Shown here: piece after piece, positions 1 to 14,000 of the stretch
Layout of the letters: each line of letters starts with the position of its first letter
Numbering within the stretch: position 1 is the stretch's first letter
Source: Takakia lepidozioides
Taxonomy: Eukaryota; Streptophyta; Takakiopsida; Takakiales; Takakiaceae
Length of the DNA: 64,000 nucleotides
NCBI GenBank assembly: GCA_030704615.1
Contig: CM060732.1
Span: forward strand, 82,669,171-82,733,170
Direction of reading: 5' to 3'
Notes under the pieces: model-generated
What the model was told of the DNA's origin: nothing
The model's input: the letters and a program-made list of their open reading frames with translations, nothing else
Databases searched by the model: none
Made by a program: the position numbers and the translations under genes

Positions 1-403
1 ATGTTGAAACTTCTAAATCATTCATTCATTGCACTTTCAACTCTAGGAATAGGATCTGCTGGCCAGCTTTACACAGAAAACACTCTGCATGAAGCTCCAC
101 AACTTGGCAGCAGAAACAATCAAGCATGTAAGGCTAGACAAATATCACAACTGAGTGGATCTGGACTGACAGGGCCACCAAAGCCTGTGCCCTGGGTTCA
201 TTACTACACCACCTGGGAGTTTTGAGGTGTCTGTCATGCTTGATCTAATAATTCACAGTATCTGAGTCAATGGGAAGCAAGAGCGAAAATACTGATGTAC
301 ATGTATAGTTGTTCAAACACTCATCTTTGACTTTGGTTCTGGGACAGTACGTGATATGGTCCTGGAGTGATTTGATCTACATGAAAAGGGCACAGTTGCT
401 TAC
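1..403 (-). other. XLG intron sequence at window edge
   Basis: On the minus strand this lies downstream of the GTAAGC donor at 403-398 that ends the large XLG exon. I find no G-alpha P-loop or other G-alpha exon here on the minus strand. A plus-strand open frame (1-225) has no recognisable domain and is probably chance. The rest of the gene continues off the left edge. Confidence 0.5.
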
Positions 404-2041
404 CTTTCCCCAAAGTCCTGTCTGACCATCGTACCAGTACCTTCCAGGCTTCAGTTTGAGAGGAGGTTTGCTGCATCGAAGTAATATCCCCATCTCTTCA
501 GGCGACAGCTTAGTGCCATTCACCCATAATTGCTCTGGTCGTAGCTGATTGACTGGACACTCCTTCTCAGCCTTCATAATCTGCTGCACTTCTAGAGGAA
601 TGAGCAGTTTCTTCAAAAGCCTGGAACATTTCCCGATGTAGGGTCTCCTTGACTCATGGATTGGTTGCCCAATACAGCCAACACACTTACGACCCTCAGG
701 CATGGACCCCATAGCTCTCAAGGTACACTTGCTGCAGTACTTGGTGTTGCAAACCATGCACATTTCTTTCTTCTGCAAGCGGTGGTATTTCAAACAGCTA
801 TAGCATCCCCCCTTCTTCTGGTGCTGCATCTGCGAGGACATGAGTTTGCTGTTCGCATTCCCAGGAAGACTTGCAGGCTCACTAGTGATCGCCAGTGTAC
901 TTGAAGGAGGGTGGTAAGTCTGTTGTTCAGATGGCAAGGTTAAAGGCTCTGAAGGAGATGCTGCAATGGAGGGTGATGCCAAACGTGAAGGACACATGAG
1001 CATCTCATCAATTTCAGGTGATGATGACTTTTGGGAAAGAGAGGGTGCACTACTAAGAATGAGTGCACCAGAAGTTGCAGAGCTAGTTGACGCTAGGGAA
1101 TCAGGTAGGTCTCCAGGAACAGATCTGATCCTCTCTTGGACCTTGCTGGAATTCTCTAAAGGATCAGAATTGGAAGCCATCCTATATTTCTCTTGAGCCT
1201 TCGTGAGTATTGCCACTTCTGGGACCAAACAACTTAAATCCACTTTCTTCTTGGCTAGTGTCAAGGCCTGTGGAATGGCAACCTCTTGATGATTGCTGGG
1301 AACAGATGAAGGGATACTCGCTGCTGAGGAACGTCCATGAGACCCTGGGCATGTAGTTGGCACAGGCTCTTGGATCAATGGTGCAGTGCCCAACCTGCTA
1401 GTGAGAAACTGCTGCCCTGTTGCTCCAGAGGGAACAGATTTTCCCAGCACCCTCCGAACCTCAACTTCAACATTTGTTCTCAATCTGTGCAGTTTGTCTC
1501 GTGGGGATACCGATTCTTTGGGGCTGGCTACAACAAGTGATGTGGACAATTGAGTGCCTGCCATCTCCTGGGGCCTAATAATGCTTACCTCCAAAGGCGC
1601 AACCTTTGGCACATCCCAGCGGATTGGCTGCCCACGGTATTCAAGTGCAAAAGAATAATCCAAACTGGTTGGATTAGGTGGGGAATCCCCCATGAAGCTT
1701 AGAAGTTCTGCCATCAATGGTTCCTCAGATGAACTGGAATGTGCCGTCTCTTGCAAATTGGCTGCCACCATGGAAGGCTCGGCCTCAGCAGACCCATCAG
1801 CACCACCAGACAGTCTCAGTCTCTCATCAGTGAGCTCTGAGAAAGAAGGATCTCGAACGCACAATCCATGCACGGCTGTTTCTGGCACTGCTTGCACCAC
1901 TGATGGGCTGGAGGTAATTGAGTTTGAGCTCCACTGAAGAGGGGATGCAGGATGAAGAGGCTCTGGAGATGCAGGGCTTGGGAAGCTTGTACGGGAGAAC
2001 CTAAACCCAGAACCTGCAGCAGAGCTTCTCCTGGCAGGCAT
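404..2041 (-). CDS. XLG: Extra-large G-protein (XLG), N-terminal exon, partial
   Basis: Plant XLG proteins are unconventional G-alpha subunits: a long N-terminal region with a cysteine-rich segment is fused to a C-terminal G-alpha domain. They work with G-beta/gamma in hormone, immune and developmental signalling at the plasma membrane and nucleus. This exon encodes 546 residues. Residues 1-125 are Ser/Pro-rich and disordered. The conserved YSFALEY segment is at 129-135. The cysteine-rich cluster (GCYSC ... CMVC ... YCSKC ... CVGC) spans 412-456. The family signature follows at 465-546 ([43 protein letters not shown]). The exon stops after the GLWGK lysine at a GTAAGC donor, so the G-alpha half is outside the window. 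An upstream in-frame TGA precedes the ATG at 2041, but a spliced upstream exon could extend the protein. Assignment to XLG is firm; the exact N-terminus is not. Confidence 0.92.
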
Positions 2042-2207
2042 AAGTACGGAACCAACTAGTAATCACGCATGACTTATTTGCCTATTGACAGACCTCAACT
2101 CCTGACATCATCTCCTGGGAACAAGCACCTGGTTAGAAGGTAAATACTATCCAGTTTGATCCAGGGCAAGAGATTTTCAAAATTATCTCCAAATAGAAAA
2201 TACTGAC

Positions 2208-2706
2208 CTCCATTTTGCACAGGAAACACCACAATTGAGGGTGCATGTTGCCTGCTAGTGGACAAGCTCCTCTCTGTGCAAGATTGAGAGGTATTTGCCA
2301 CATTCGTACTGTCATCTCCATCCATAGAACTTAAAAACGAGCATGGGATGTCCACCTTCAATGGTGTGCCTGTTTGTCCCTCCGACGATGTCACCTCCTT
2401 CGTCAACGATGCTTCTGTTGCAGCTGAATCTGCTTGCGTGTCTGAGTATTCGGCAGTCTGGGAGGTGCCTATGCTTAGTGTGTCTAGATACCTGATGGCG
2501 TCCGTACAGCCTGCATAAAATTTTCGATCGGCTTCTCCACTACCATGCCAGCTCTCGCGTCCAAGAATTGACAAGGCAGACAGAGGGGGAATCGTCAAGC
2601 AGTCTTCTGGATGAAGACAGCCATGCAAAACGTAGGTGCCTGCAGAAAGGCTAATACGTTTGCCTTCAATGTAGCAGAATGTAGGTGTGCACAAATACTT
2701 CTCCAC
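2208..2706 (-). CDS. Possible upstream exon of XLG (or 5' leader ORF)
   Basis: An open frame begins at an ATG at 2706 and reads 166 codons of Ser/Thr-rich, unrecognised sequence up to a consensus donor (GGAG|GTCAGT, exon end 2208). Using a TACTAG acceptor that starts the next exon at 2055 gives a 152-base intron, and the phases match: one base plus two bases restores the frame into the XLG ATG at 2041. The acceptor has a poor pyrimidine tract, and without splicing the frame ends at 2095. It could equally be 5'UTR with a long uORF. I recognise no domain. Confidence 0.35.
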
Positions 2707-5001
2707 TCAATTTTTACCGTGAAACCGCAGCAATTTCGCTTCCACTCTCTGTCTCTGAGCACAGCTTGTCGCCCAATGGGTCTCTTTTACAGCTGAGGAG
2801 ATTTTCTTTCATATCCTTGGCTTCACGATACACTCTCTTGCCCATCCAGGATATTGCATGCTGCCACACTCAATTTTTCCTCCATGCACACCATAGCTTC
2901 CCAACGCCAATTTTCTTCACCAATCCGAAGTCCACTCCCCGAGTGTGCTCTTTCTGTCTCAAAGCTAAGCTTGTCGCTCCAGTCTACCGTCGAAGTCCAA
3001 TTCAGAAGCTAATTCTGATGGAGATAGCATCCCGTTCAATATACAGCACCTACACGAGCTGATCTTTGTTTAAAACACCTCCGCTTCATACAGTCCACAT
3101 TTGCATCCTCTATCCTCCATAAATCACTTCAGGGCCAACACAAGCTACACAGCAGACAATTCCTCCAAATATTCCTGGCATTCCAGCTTCACCCAATTCC
3201 GCCTCTGAGTCCCCACCATCTCGCCGACTCGGTCTATTTTGAGTTTGCACGGCTTGCTTGAGGGGGAACACGGCTTGTTGCAAACCCGAGAAAGAATGTA
3301 GGCCCCACCCTTCTACCCGCGGATAAGACCTTCTCCACATCGGTTACAAGAGCCAACCAATTGAATATAGCGGGCTCTTCATCACCGACTGAGGGTCCGA
3401 ATCACCGATCGGGAGTCGGAGGCGATGATGGGCTGCAGCGCAGTAATTAAGAGAATCTGTGTCCGGGACAATTTGATGCCAGACTGCTGCTTGCCAGTCA
3501 AGGCATGCAGGAGATGATTCCGCACGTTCAGCGCGCATGGGCAACTGTAGACTCGTGGGTTTGCAGTTTGCACTTCTGACATTAGACTCTAGCTAGACAT
3601 TCCTGGAACTAACACTGTACTTATAGCACGCGTTAATGTGAAATCTCGAGATTTGCCTGAGCCCATGTATGAACTAGAGTCTAGGAACTCGGGTTGAGGT
3701 AGGTGACGAGGATCAGGTCATTGGAGCGGAATGAGTACGCAGACATGAGCACATGGGAGCTGCACGGGCAGTGGCAGGATGACTGTGATGAGGTGCAGTC
3801 AACACAGCAACCATTCCCCCGAGTTCAACGTACATTAGTACGGGGGGCTGGCCGCCCCTCCTGTCAACACGTTACCTGCAGCCCACATGTTCTCATTGTT
3901 TAAGTGTATATTCTCGTATAATCCCTGACATGCTTCTGCTGATCAAACTCCTTGGTTGTCAAAGCTCGGCACCTGCTGTGCTCTGCAAGCAAAACACCTT
4001 TTGGAGGTTTGTCAAAACAGGTCAACCAGTACTTTGAAGCTGGCACAATGATGCCTGTCCATCCGATACAAAGTTCGTTTGTATACTTAGATGCACAACG
4101 TTCTTACAGCATCCCATTCGAAGTCTGCCGACAACAGATTTGCCACAGTTGATGGGATAACCACCGCGCACTAAGCCTGTGGATGTATCATGTATAAACC
4201 CCTTGGTTCCCCTTCCTTGTTTGTAGTTGTCATCCACTCTACGTCTCCAGCATCAGAATGCTGTGTACAGTTCCTTCCCCGTCTCTCAACCAAGCTTGGA
4301 TGGGGGATTCAATTGGTGCCGCTTCGGATTGTGCTCACAACGGAACAAACGGCTATTTCGGAGAAGGAACTTTACTTGCTAGCGATTCTTTGATGGGTCT
4401 GAAGTGAAGGTGAATGACTGGATGGAAGGAGTACCGATGCCCAGGAGTTTGGGGAAAGAGAATGTTTTCGCTCGCTCGGAGCACTTTTTCGAGTTTTGGT
4501 GATTGGCATCCTGGCGGTTGAGGACTCGCTTGCTCTGTTTCCTTTTGGGTCTGCGGGAAAGAGAGAGGGAGAGAGTTCCAAAGCAAGTGAGGTATACCGT
4601 TGATGGTGTCCAGTCTGCATTTTGCAGGGTTTGTGAAAGATTCTGAATTGGCATGATTTCATACAGCCCATAACATGATTAGCTTTGCTCATGTGAGTTT
4701 CGAGCTTTGTCTTCTCCCATCCACCTGCGAGAGAAAGAAGGAAAGAAATTGTTGCGCATGGTGCGTGTGAGAGAGATTATCATGCCGCGGGAGACCCAGA
4801 AGGCCATGGTACAAACGAGAAAAAGAGAGAGACCAGCGCATGTATTGCAGGGAATTGGGTGTTAATTTATGAGTTCGCGTTGACACCGTGGTTTAAAGAA
4901 AGCAGGACATTGTTTCGAGAGTGCTCCTCCAGCCTAGCTCGCATTTGTCACTGGTTGCACTGCTAGTGCATTGTTGAGGAAAGAGAGCAAAGGTTGAAAG
5001 A
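2707..5001. promoter_or_regulatory. Divergent intergenic region between XLG and OSCA
   Basis: About 2.3 kb separates the leftward XLG gene from the rightward OSCA gene, so it should hold both promoters and 5' leaders. Only short uncharacteristic open frames occur on either strand. I could not identify a convincing TATA box or transcription start. Confidence 0.45.
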
Positions 5002-8000
5002 ATGACAACCCTCAGGGACGTAGCAGTATCAGCCATCGTCAACGGGGTAACCACTGTCGCATTCCTGCTGGGGTTTATAATTCTTCACTTGCAGCCAGTC
5101 AATGATCGTGTTTATCATCCGAAGTTGTACATCAAAGGCATTCGAAGGGGGAGCCCGCCTTCCAGCAGGACGCATCGAAGGAGGTCCATAGACAGATATT
5201 TTCAGACGAATTGCCGAGAGTATATTAGGGTTTTCGATTGGGTCAAGGCAGCACTGCGCATGCCTGAGCAGAGTTTGATCGATCAGGCAGGCTTGGATGC
5301 GGCGGTTTATCTTCGCATTTATTTGGTTGGGTGAGTGTTGGCTTTCTTTTGCTGTTTACCACTCTCCTCCTTGCCTCCCCGACCCTCCTCCCTTCCTGCC
5401 CATCTGGCCTCGCAGAAGCCATGTGTCTAAGCATTGAGGATGATGGTAAAGATTGCGTTCTTTTTCTCTAGAAAATCAGGGGGTATTTCCAGATAGCCTG
5501 GGTCTTGTATTGACATTAGAAGACTGTCACTACACTCTTTTGCCTCAGTTTCGGAGGGAATGCACAATCTGTGATCCACTTAGGTTCTGACTTCTTCGAG
5601 GTAATACACCTCTTGCCATACTGAACGGCCTATCTGCATACCCAAGAGGTGCATGCCCAGTTTTTTTGCTTACACCACCTTGCAAGGAGTGCAGTCGGTA
5701 ACCTTTTATGTAGCCTATGATTTGGACGCAGAACCAGCCACATGTGGCCACAATGGCTTGACCCACCAATCTATCTTTTGGAAATCAAAGACAAGTGAAT
5801 TCTTGACAGAGGTTTTTTCCGTATTTTCACCACCTGCCTGTAGATTAGATAGACTCATGAACAGGTGGCTAAATGAGTGGGAGCTTGTGGGATGAGATAG
5901 GCTGAAGATTTTTGTGCCACTGTTGGTAATTGGTGTTTCTGTTCTGGTCACCGTCAACCTGGGAGCTGGATTCTTACAAGATAATGCGGCAGTGAGTACT
6001 GTCCTGAGCTCAAATGTGACAAGTACAAACACATCATCGACCCAGTTGTTATTCAGTAGTATTGACAAACTTTCCATCTCAAATATCCAGAGGGGGTCTA
6101 ACAGGTTGGTCACATTACTCTTTGGTAGAAATGTAGTACTCCTCCTGTCGACACTTTTTTTGCTCGCGTTCATGTTGTTGGCTTCTCTTAAAAAGAGGTA
6201 TCGTTCCTTACATTCCTCTCAGCAGTGGAAGTATTCATCGATATATATATTGCGATTTTGTCCCAAAAGGTGGCCATGTCTTACATGTTGGAAGGGATTT
6301 GGCCTGCAACAACAAAATGGTCAGAAGTGGGAGAATAGTCTGTAAATCACCTACGAGTATTGTCCTGATATCTGCCCTGAAAGTAATTCAACTTTCCAGA
6401 GCATGATGATGTCTGAAAGCTGATCACCTATGACATGGTGGTCTTCCGATAAACCCCAGCCAAAAACTATGATCATCAAAGCTCGCCATATCACCTTTAG
6501 ACCGTAGGCTGAGGAGATGAACTCTCTTGGAGCAAATAGTAGGTTTTCTAGAGTAGAGAACAACATCGCTTTGATTTTCAATCTGCTGTCATTGCCCAAG
6601 AATAGCTGGAAATGAGGGAGATTCCTACAAGTGCTTGTTGAAAATCAAAGAGAAGTCTGGAAACATCATTCTGTACTTTCAACTGCTCTATAGTACTATT
6701 CCACTGGTTGCATCTGATTGGCAGAAGTTTGTGCTAGAATAATGGGACCTTGTATTGAGGTGACTTGAGGGCCGCAGATGGGTATGCTGGGTGAGTAAGT
6801 TCCGCTTTTGTTTTCTTTTTGTGGAGGGTGAAGGCTGTGGGCACATCTGGTAATAGCGTATGTGTTTACCGGTTGGACATGCTACGTACTCTTTCAGGAG
6901 TACAGGACTGTAACTGCCATGCGACAATGTTTTCTTGTCGATGAGCACCGTCGGCCTGACCAGTTTACAGTAGGGTTTCTTAAGACTAACCCCTCTCTCT
7001 CATTACAAGCATCAACTAGATTCCTACTGCACCCTTATTCTCTTAGTTAAAGACTAGACTAGCTGGTATTCCTATATAGCAGCATCTGTCCAATGACTCA
7101 TAATTCAGATTTGGGTCACCCCTACACTATTTGAATGGATTGAGTTTGAACTTTACTGTAAATGCTTGCACAAAGTTGATTCTATGTTAAAGAGCTGGAA
7201 ACCTGGAAGGGCTGAACAATTTGTGGCATTGCCCCCTTTTTGAGTGAGCCATGGGAGAGTCCAGCATCTGTTCCATGACTTGCAATTCAGATTTGGGTCA
7301 TCCCTACAGTATTTGAATGGATTGAGACTGAACTCTACTGTGAATTTTTGCATGGGTAAAGAGCTGGAAGGGCTGAACAATTTTGTGGCAATGCCCCCCT
7401 TTCTGAGTGAGCCATGGGAGAGCCCAATATTGATCTCCTCTCCCCCCCAGCCCCACCACATCAACGTTCTCTTTACCTCTTTTCTTAAGCTATCTTCTTT
7501 CCCTTCTTCCTGCCACCCCTTATTCTTCCTTCTGTTCCAAAGTCAGAAGCTGCTGACAGCTGTATGGATGAGAGGAGGTTTGCAGGTCTTGGTTCGGCAA
7601 GTGCCCTTAAAGAGCCATGAACCCATCAGTGCGCTGGTCGAAAAGTACTTTCATACTAACCACCCGGATACCTATTTGACCTATCAGGTGGAGTGAACTC
7701 CCTTCTTTCATCAATTTCATGTCATGTAGCGATGGGAAAAGACAACAGTGTCTCAGAGTGGGGGGAGGAATGGAGAGAGGGAGGAAGGCAGGGAAAAGGG
7801 AAGGAAGGAGAAATGAAATGAAATGGTGCTTTATAACGTCCGCGGAAAGCTCATAGAGCTATGGGACAAAATGGAAAGAGAAGGAAGGAGAGAAAGTTAC
7901 TGGGACTTGGGACTTGCATTAGCATTAATTTGAGTACTTTACAAGAGGATGTTGCAGACTAAACTACCCTCCACTGGCCTTACAGTCTAGTTATATGGAA

Positions 8001-11000
8001 TTGCCCACGCTTTGACTCTATTGTGCAGCCAAGTGCAATTCAAACCTGCAAACTTTGCCAAAGGACCTTGTTTGTCACACGTACACGGTGAAAAGACATG
8101 GCTGCCGTTCGTATGGTAGAGTGTTCCAGCAAGAAATATACGAGCTGTTGTAGTAAGCTGTATTGTCCACATTAGATGCTCTGGCCTAATGTGCATACAT
8201 TCTTTTGTTGTAGATTGGTTGACCATTTTTATTTAGGATTGAAGGAGGTCTTACTGTAGGTGAATCTACTTGTAAGATTTACCTTTACCTTCTCTTGACC
8301 CAAACAGAAGTTTTGGCTGCAATCATGGCAGTAGATTAAACACCAATAGATGAAATACCACCCTCATTGAGGCCCTCTGATGTACATCTGCGTTATCTTT
8401 TAACAGAGGTGTGACCCAAGTCAAACTCCCCACCTTGGAAGTCGCGCTATAGGCCCCTGGTGCATTCTAGCCACACAGCTTGTGTGGGGTTGCAACCACT
8501 CTGGTATGAAAGTTAGATCTTTGAGGGCTGGAATGGACATCAGACTCAAGCACAATGTCGATGTCAGCACTGGTCTTCATAAGCGAAACAGGAGATGGAG
8601 AGATGCAGACCACACACTGTCACACACATTCCTGGGGATGTTCGCTCAGACCTCAATAGCCAGATAAAGAGCAGACTGTCAGCAGGAAAGGGTGTTTTTG
8701 TATGTGTACCCTTCTGCAAGGGGGAGGGCTTTCCAGACTAATAGAATCTGCTTGGGGATGACAGTTGGTCTACAATGCCAATAAGTTGACAAGGATTGCG
8801 AGAGAAAGAGACAAGACCAAAAATTGGTTGGCTTTCTTTGAGCTGAAGTATGAACGGGACCCATCCAACAGGCCTTCCACCAGGGTGCGGACACATAATC
8901 CATTGTTGTCTTGATAATGTTGGTGGCTTACCTGTTGTCCTTTCTCTTTCAATTGATATGTTTTCCCACTGTAATATAGTTTCTCTTATTTCTTCTTGGT
9001 TATTTTTCTGTGGATTTTGTGATGAGTTACTTGACGCGAATTGTAAGAACTATACCTGCCCTACACCTGCCACCCGGCACTTTGTTTGCATTCATACTTT
9101 GGTGTCTCCATGTGACTGAATATGTGTGGGTGTATGTGTTCAGCCATGTTGTTGTGGAGTTTGTGGAAGGCAAGTGGATGCCATCAATTACTATACTGCT
9201 CAAATTGAAAGGCTGACAGAAAAAGTAAGAGCCTGTACATGCACCCCTGGTCTGCATGTCGTGTTGTCAAGCAACTCTACTTTTCCTAGTAAGACGTTGT
9301 TTCTATTCACTATCTTGGGTGCTGCAGAGTGTCCATGCTTAGGCACCCTTAAGGACTAGTAGCAAGCCATCCAAGGTAGTGGCCTGTAAACATTCTGGCA
9401 AACTAGTGATTATGAAATGACCACTTATGGTCAATGGCCTTGCTGGCTACACAGTTGGTAGAGAGTTGGTAGCTCGTCAGTTAAACTTACCAGACCATGC
9501 TGCAGAGCACAATGTACAAATGGTATCTTCTTTATAGATAATTCATGAAGATGAAGGTTGGGCTTTCTTTTCTTCAACTGGTTTTAATCCACCCATTAAA
9601 TGGAGAAACAAACAGAAACAACTTCAATTGCCTTCATCTAACACATTTTTCAAGTTGAGAGGTGTTCCAAAGATCGTAGGTCAATGGTCAGTCCACAATC
9701 ACAAGGTGGATAATAGCTTCCTTGTCTGTTGGGTCTGGCAAAGGAGAAGGATCTATTCGTTGGTTACCTGATCCTGGATAATGTCTGATCATACATTGCT
9801 TGAGGAGTAACTAGGAGCCTGTCACTAAATGAGCATGGTTGGCCACTGGAATATGAATGCTTTGCTAAGAAAACACAATTGGCCAGGTGATGACCCACCT
9901 TGCTCTAAAATTTAGTTTGATTCCAGGTAGAGGCTGAGCGATTGGTTGTTCTACGAGACCCCAGCGCTACAATGGCTACAGCTTTTGTTTCTTTCAAATC
10001 CCGATGGGGGGCTGCTGTATGTGCTCAGACGCAACAAACCCAAGATCCAACACACTGGTTGACCGAGTGGGCACCTGAACCACGAGACGTGTACTGGACA
10101 AATCTTGCTATTCCCTACATGGAGTTGGGTTGTCGGAGGCTGGCAATGGCTATTACGGTCTTCGTGCTGGTTTTCTTCTTCTTGATTCCTGTTGCTTTGA
10201 TTCAATCATTGGCAAGTCTTGAGGGGCTTCAGGAATCATTTCCAGGTCTCAGTTATATTCTGCAGAGGTGGGTGCTTCCTCCCATGGATATACAGAATAT
10301 CTTTCTCCGCTTTTAGAGAGAAAAGGGGCAAGATATATCAAAGTTCCAGAAACAAACTCTCTCTGAGCTTTCCGCAGACGGTATAAAGCACCATTTCATT
10401 TCATTTCTCTTTCCCGAGGACATTTTAAAGTACCATTTCATGTCATTTCATTTCATGTCATTTCTCTTTTTCTCTCTCTTTAAACTTGCAGCTACGGCTA
10501 CGTACAGATTAACAATCGGTGTCACCCTGGCACGAAAAAGTGGCGTTTCGACTTGGTTGTCATCCCAGCTGCTATCTATGGCTGTGAGTTCTGGGCCCCT
10601 GGGGTACCGGTTACTTGGTGGGAGAAAACTCTGGAACCCCTACAAGCATCTTTCCATCAAGAAGGCTTGGGGCTAAAAGTACAACACCTACTCACAGTTT
10701 ATACGTTGAATTTCCTGCGTACCACTTCACTCGAAGCCATACTTTGACTCTCAATCTTCTTCACAAGGCTGCAATCTCTTCCCTGCAAGTGGCTGCCAGT
10801 CTGTGCCCTCATGACCTCTATGAGATCTCCAGTTTCTTTGAGCGACACATCCTGCATGTTGCATCCTGCTGCCACAAAATACAGAAGGTCTTGTTTGGTA
10901 TTTCTTCCAAACACAACCGCACAAACTTATTGGATAGGAGTTGATGGAATTTCATGTTAGGTGGACCTGCAAACCAGAAGATCTTACAACAAAGTTGAGT

Positions 11001-14000
11001 TCTATCGTGACACCTTCTAGGACCTACGCATTGATAGATTTTCAGAGCCCAATTGTCTGCAACTCTATCTCCATCTCTTCTATGGGCATGGGGCAGCTTC
11101 AGGGTGGGCTTACACAGCCTCTGGATAGAGCCTGGTAGATTGGACAACCTGGAGCGTGCTGACCGCTTGTGCCTGCCTTGCGCTCGGCTTGTGCTAGAGA
11201 CGACAGAGGGGAGATTGAGACCGAAGAACATTTTTCTTTCACTGTCCTATTTACTATGCAATCTGGGGTTCTATCGCCTATTCAGGACAGCTATTCCCAG
11301 GCCCAGCTATTCCCTGGCCTAAGCTCTTTGAGCTTTCTGCAGACATTATAAAGTACCATTTTATTTTATTTCATTTCATTTCTCTTTTGCTTAGGCCTTC
11401 AGCTGTAAGGACCAGAAATTATTTGCAGCTTACCTGCATGAGGCACTTTGTCTTCTGGCGTGTTTGGTGTCTTTTCATATGGGTTTCTTGTCGTTGGGGC
11501 CTCTCTTTGAGCTTCCTGCGGACGTTAAAATGTTCCATTTCATTTTATTGCTTTCTTTCTGCAATGTGAAGACCGACTAGCCCCACTTGCGCTCAAGCTG
11601 GGAAGTACACGGAAATTGAAAGTGAAGAACATTTTTTTCTTTCACTGTCCCTAATACAAGAGATCGGTGAGAGATTCAACCGTCTATTCCAGATACCCAA
11701 TCTCCATTATGAGGATCAGAAATGCAGGGCAGCTTACCTGCATAAAGGGTTGACTCTTCGACAATCCCTTGAGCTTCAGTTGCTTTTGGGTTGTTTGTGG
11801 CCCCTCTCTCTTTCATGTTTCTTTCTTCCTCTTTACTACAACCAACGTCAGCAAGGCAATCAAGAAGCTGCAAAATGGCAGGGCATTGGATATTTCAGGG
11901 CTACAGGGTGAATTCATCAAGCACGCAGCACCCACTTTGGCCCCGTTTATAGCTTACCTCTTCAATGAGGCAGTGCAACATGGCTTTCCAACAGAGTGGA
12001 CAAAAAGCATCATCCATCCCCTCTTCAAGAGCGGTGACAGGCTCGCACCGACCAACTATCGCACAATTATGGTGTCATCGTTATTGGCTAAGCTGTTTGG
12101 GGCAGTAGTGGCCATGGAGTTGGATGATTGGGCTGAATCCTCTCACATACGGGCTAAGGGACAAGCTGGTTTCCGTCGCAACAGATCCACTCTTGATCAC
12201 ATCTTCACTCTTCAGGTTATGGTGGAAAGTGCTCGATTTGACAAAAAACTGGTTTACGTCTGCTTCGTTGACATTCACAAGGCTTTTGATTCGGTTCCTC
12301 GCGAACTTCTTTTCCAAAGGCTCCAGAAGGTGGGAGTCCCTCAACACATTCTCTATGCTATTTCCTCCATGTATGAGATCGTCACTGGCATGGTCAATAT
12401 CGCAGGGGAATTCTCAGCTGAGGTCCATAGCAACATTGGGGTCAAACAGGGCTGCCCCCTCTCGCCTACCCTATTCGGAATCTACATTGACGCCTTGGAA
12501 GTCTACATCTCAAAAAACCATGGAGTTGGTGTGCCATTGGATGGGAGGACCAACACAATCAGATCTCCTCTACGCGGATGATGTTGCCCTTTTGGCACAA
12601 TCTCCTATCTTCCTACAACGCCATCTTGACATCTTGGAACAGTTCTCCAATGACTATGGGTTGCAAGTCAACCTTACAAAAACCAAGATCATGGTTTTCA
12701 ATGGTCAGGCCGACGGCAGATTCTTCCTCAACAATCGGGAGGTGGGGATAGTCAAATCCTACCGATATCTGGGGCTGGTTATCCACTCCCCCAAATTCCA
12801 CTTTGCAGCCACTGCCCTGGACAGATTGACAAAAGGCAAGGCAGCCTCCATCTGCCTTCAGGCCAAATGCAAGCAGATACACCTGCGCCACCCACCGACC
12901 AAGAAGTGGCTGTTTGATAGCGTAGTCACCCCAAATGCCACTTTTGGTTGTGAATTTTGGGCACCTGCAGTCCCAGTTTCCTGGTGGGAAAACAATCTGG
13001 AACCATTGCAGTCATCTTTCCTCCAAGCAATGCTTGGCGCCAGAGGCACAACTCCATCGCACATATTGAATGCAGAATTCGCCTGTGTGCCACTCCAAAC
13101 TGAGGCCCTCTTCCGGCTTACAATTTTCCTGCATAGGTTACAAGGCCTTCCCCCCAAGGGGCTTGTGGCCAGGGCCCTCACAACATCTATGAGACTAAAA
13201 AATGCAGGCTTCAAACAATCCTGGTATGCCCGTGTGGATACCTTTTTTTAACTCCATGGACTCTCTATAGCTTCACTTTTGCCAGTGAACCCAGAAGAGG
13301 TGGAAATCACATCCAGACATGACCGCAACCAACTCATTAGAAAGGAGCTCATGGAGTTACATGTCAGGAGAACTTGGAAGTTACCCAACCTCACAACAAA
13401 GCTCCATTTCTATCGAGAAACATTCTTGGTTCTCCGGGATGATAGAATCTTGCAGCCCAATTACCTTTCGGCCTCTTATCTCCTTCTCTCCTGAGGACTT
13501 TGGGGCGGTTCAGGGCGGGCTCCCACAACCTACGGATAGAGACTGGCAGATGGGAAAACCTGCAGCGGGAGGACCGCCTATGTCCTGCTTGCACAGGGCG
13601 CAACCAGGAAATTGAAACTGAAGAACACTTCTTCTTCTATTGCCCCCTATACTATGAGATCCGTGGGAGATTCCATTGTCTATTCCGTGGAACCCAATCT
13701 CTCACTGAAGTCTTCCACTATGAGGGTCAGAAATGTTTGGCAGCCTACCTGCACGAGGCATTCACCCTTAGACAATCACTCGAATAGTTCTTTTCTCTGA
13801 CTCTGGTTTTCCTATTTTCTCTCATGTTCTTCCTTCCATTTTGTCCCATAAGCTCTATGAGCTTTCCGCGGACGTTATAAAGCACCATTTCATTTCATTT
13901 CATTTCATTTTCTTCCTCTTGTCCCATAAGCTCTTTGAGCTTTCCAGGGACTGTGTAAAGTACTATTTTATTTCTTCGTATCTCTCTTTTTGTTTTTCTC

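Noticed and set aside
1-225. 74-codon ORF at the left edge
   Set aside because: No domain, and it lies in a predicted XLG intron antisense to the gene.
656-1937. Plus-strand ORFs over the XLG exon
   Set aside because: They are antisense shadows of a conserved coding exon and show no domain.
5715-6173. 152-codon minus-strand ORF
   Set aside because: It overlaps OSCA exon 2 antisense, which has conserved family motifs; no recognisable protein on the minus strand.
10440-10747. Short plus-strand ORFs as small genes
   Set aside because: They are pieces of a degenerate LINE-A copy.
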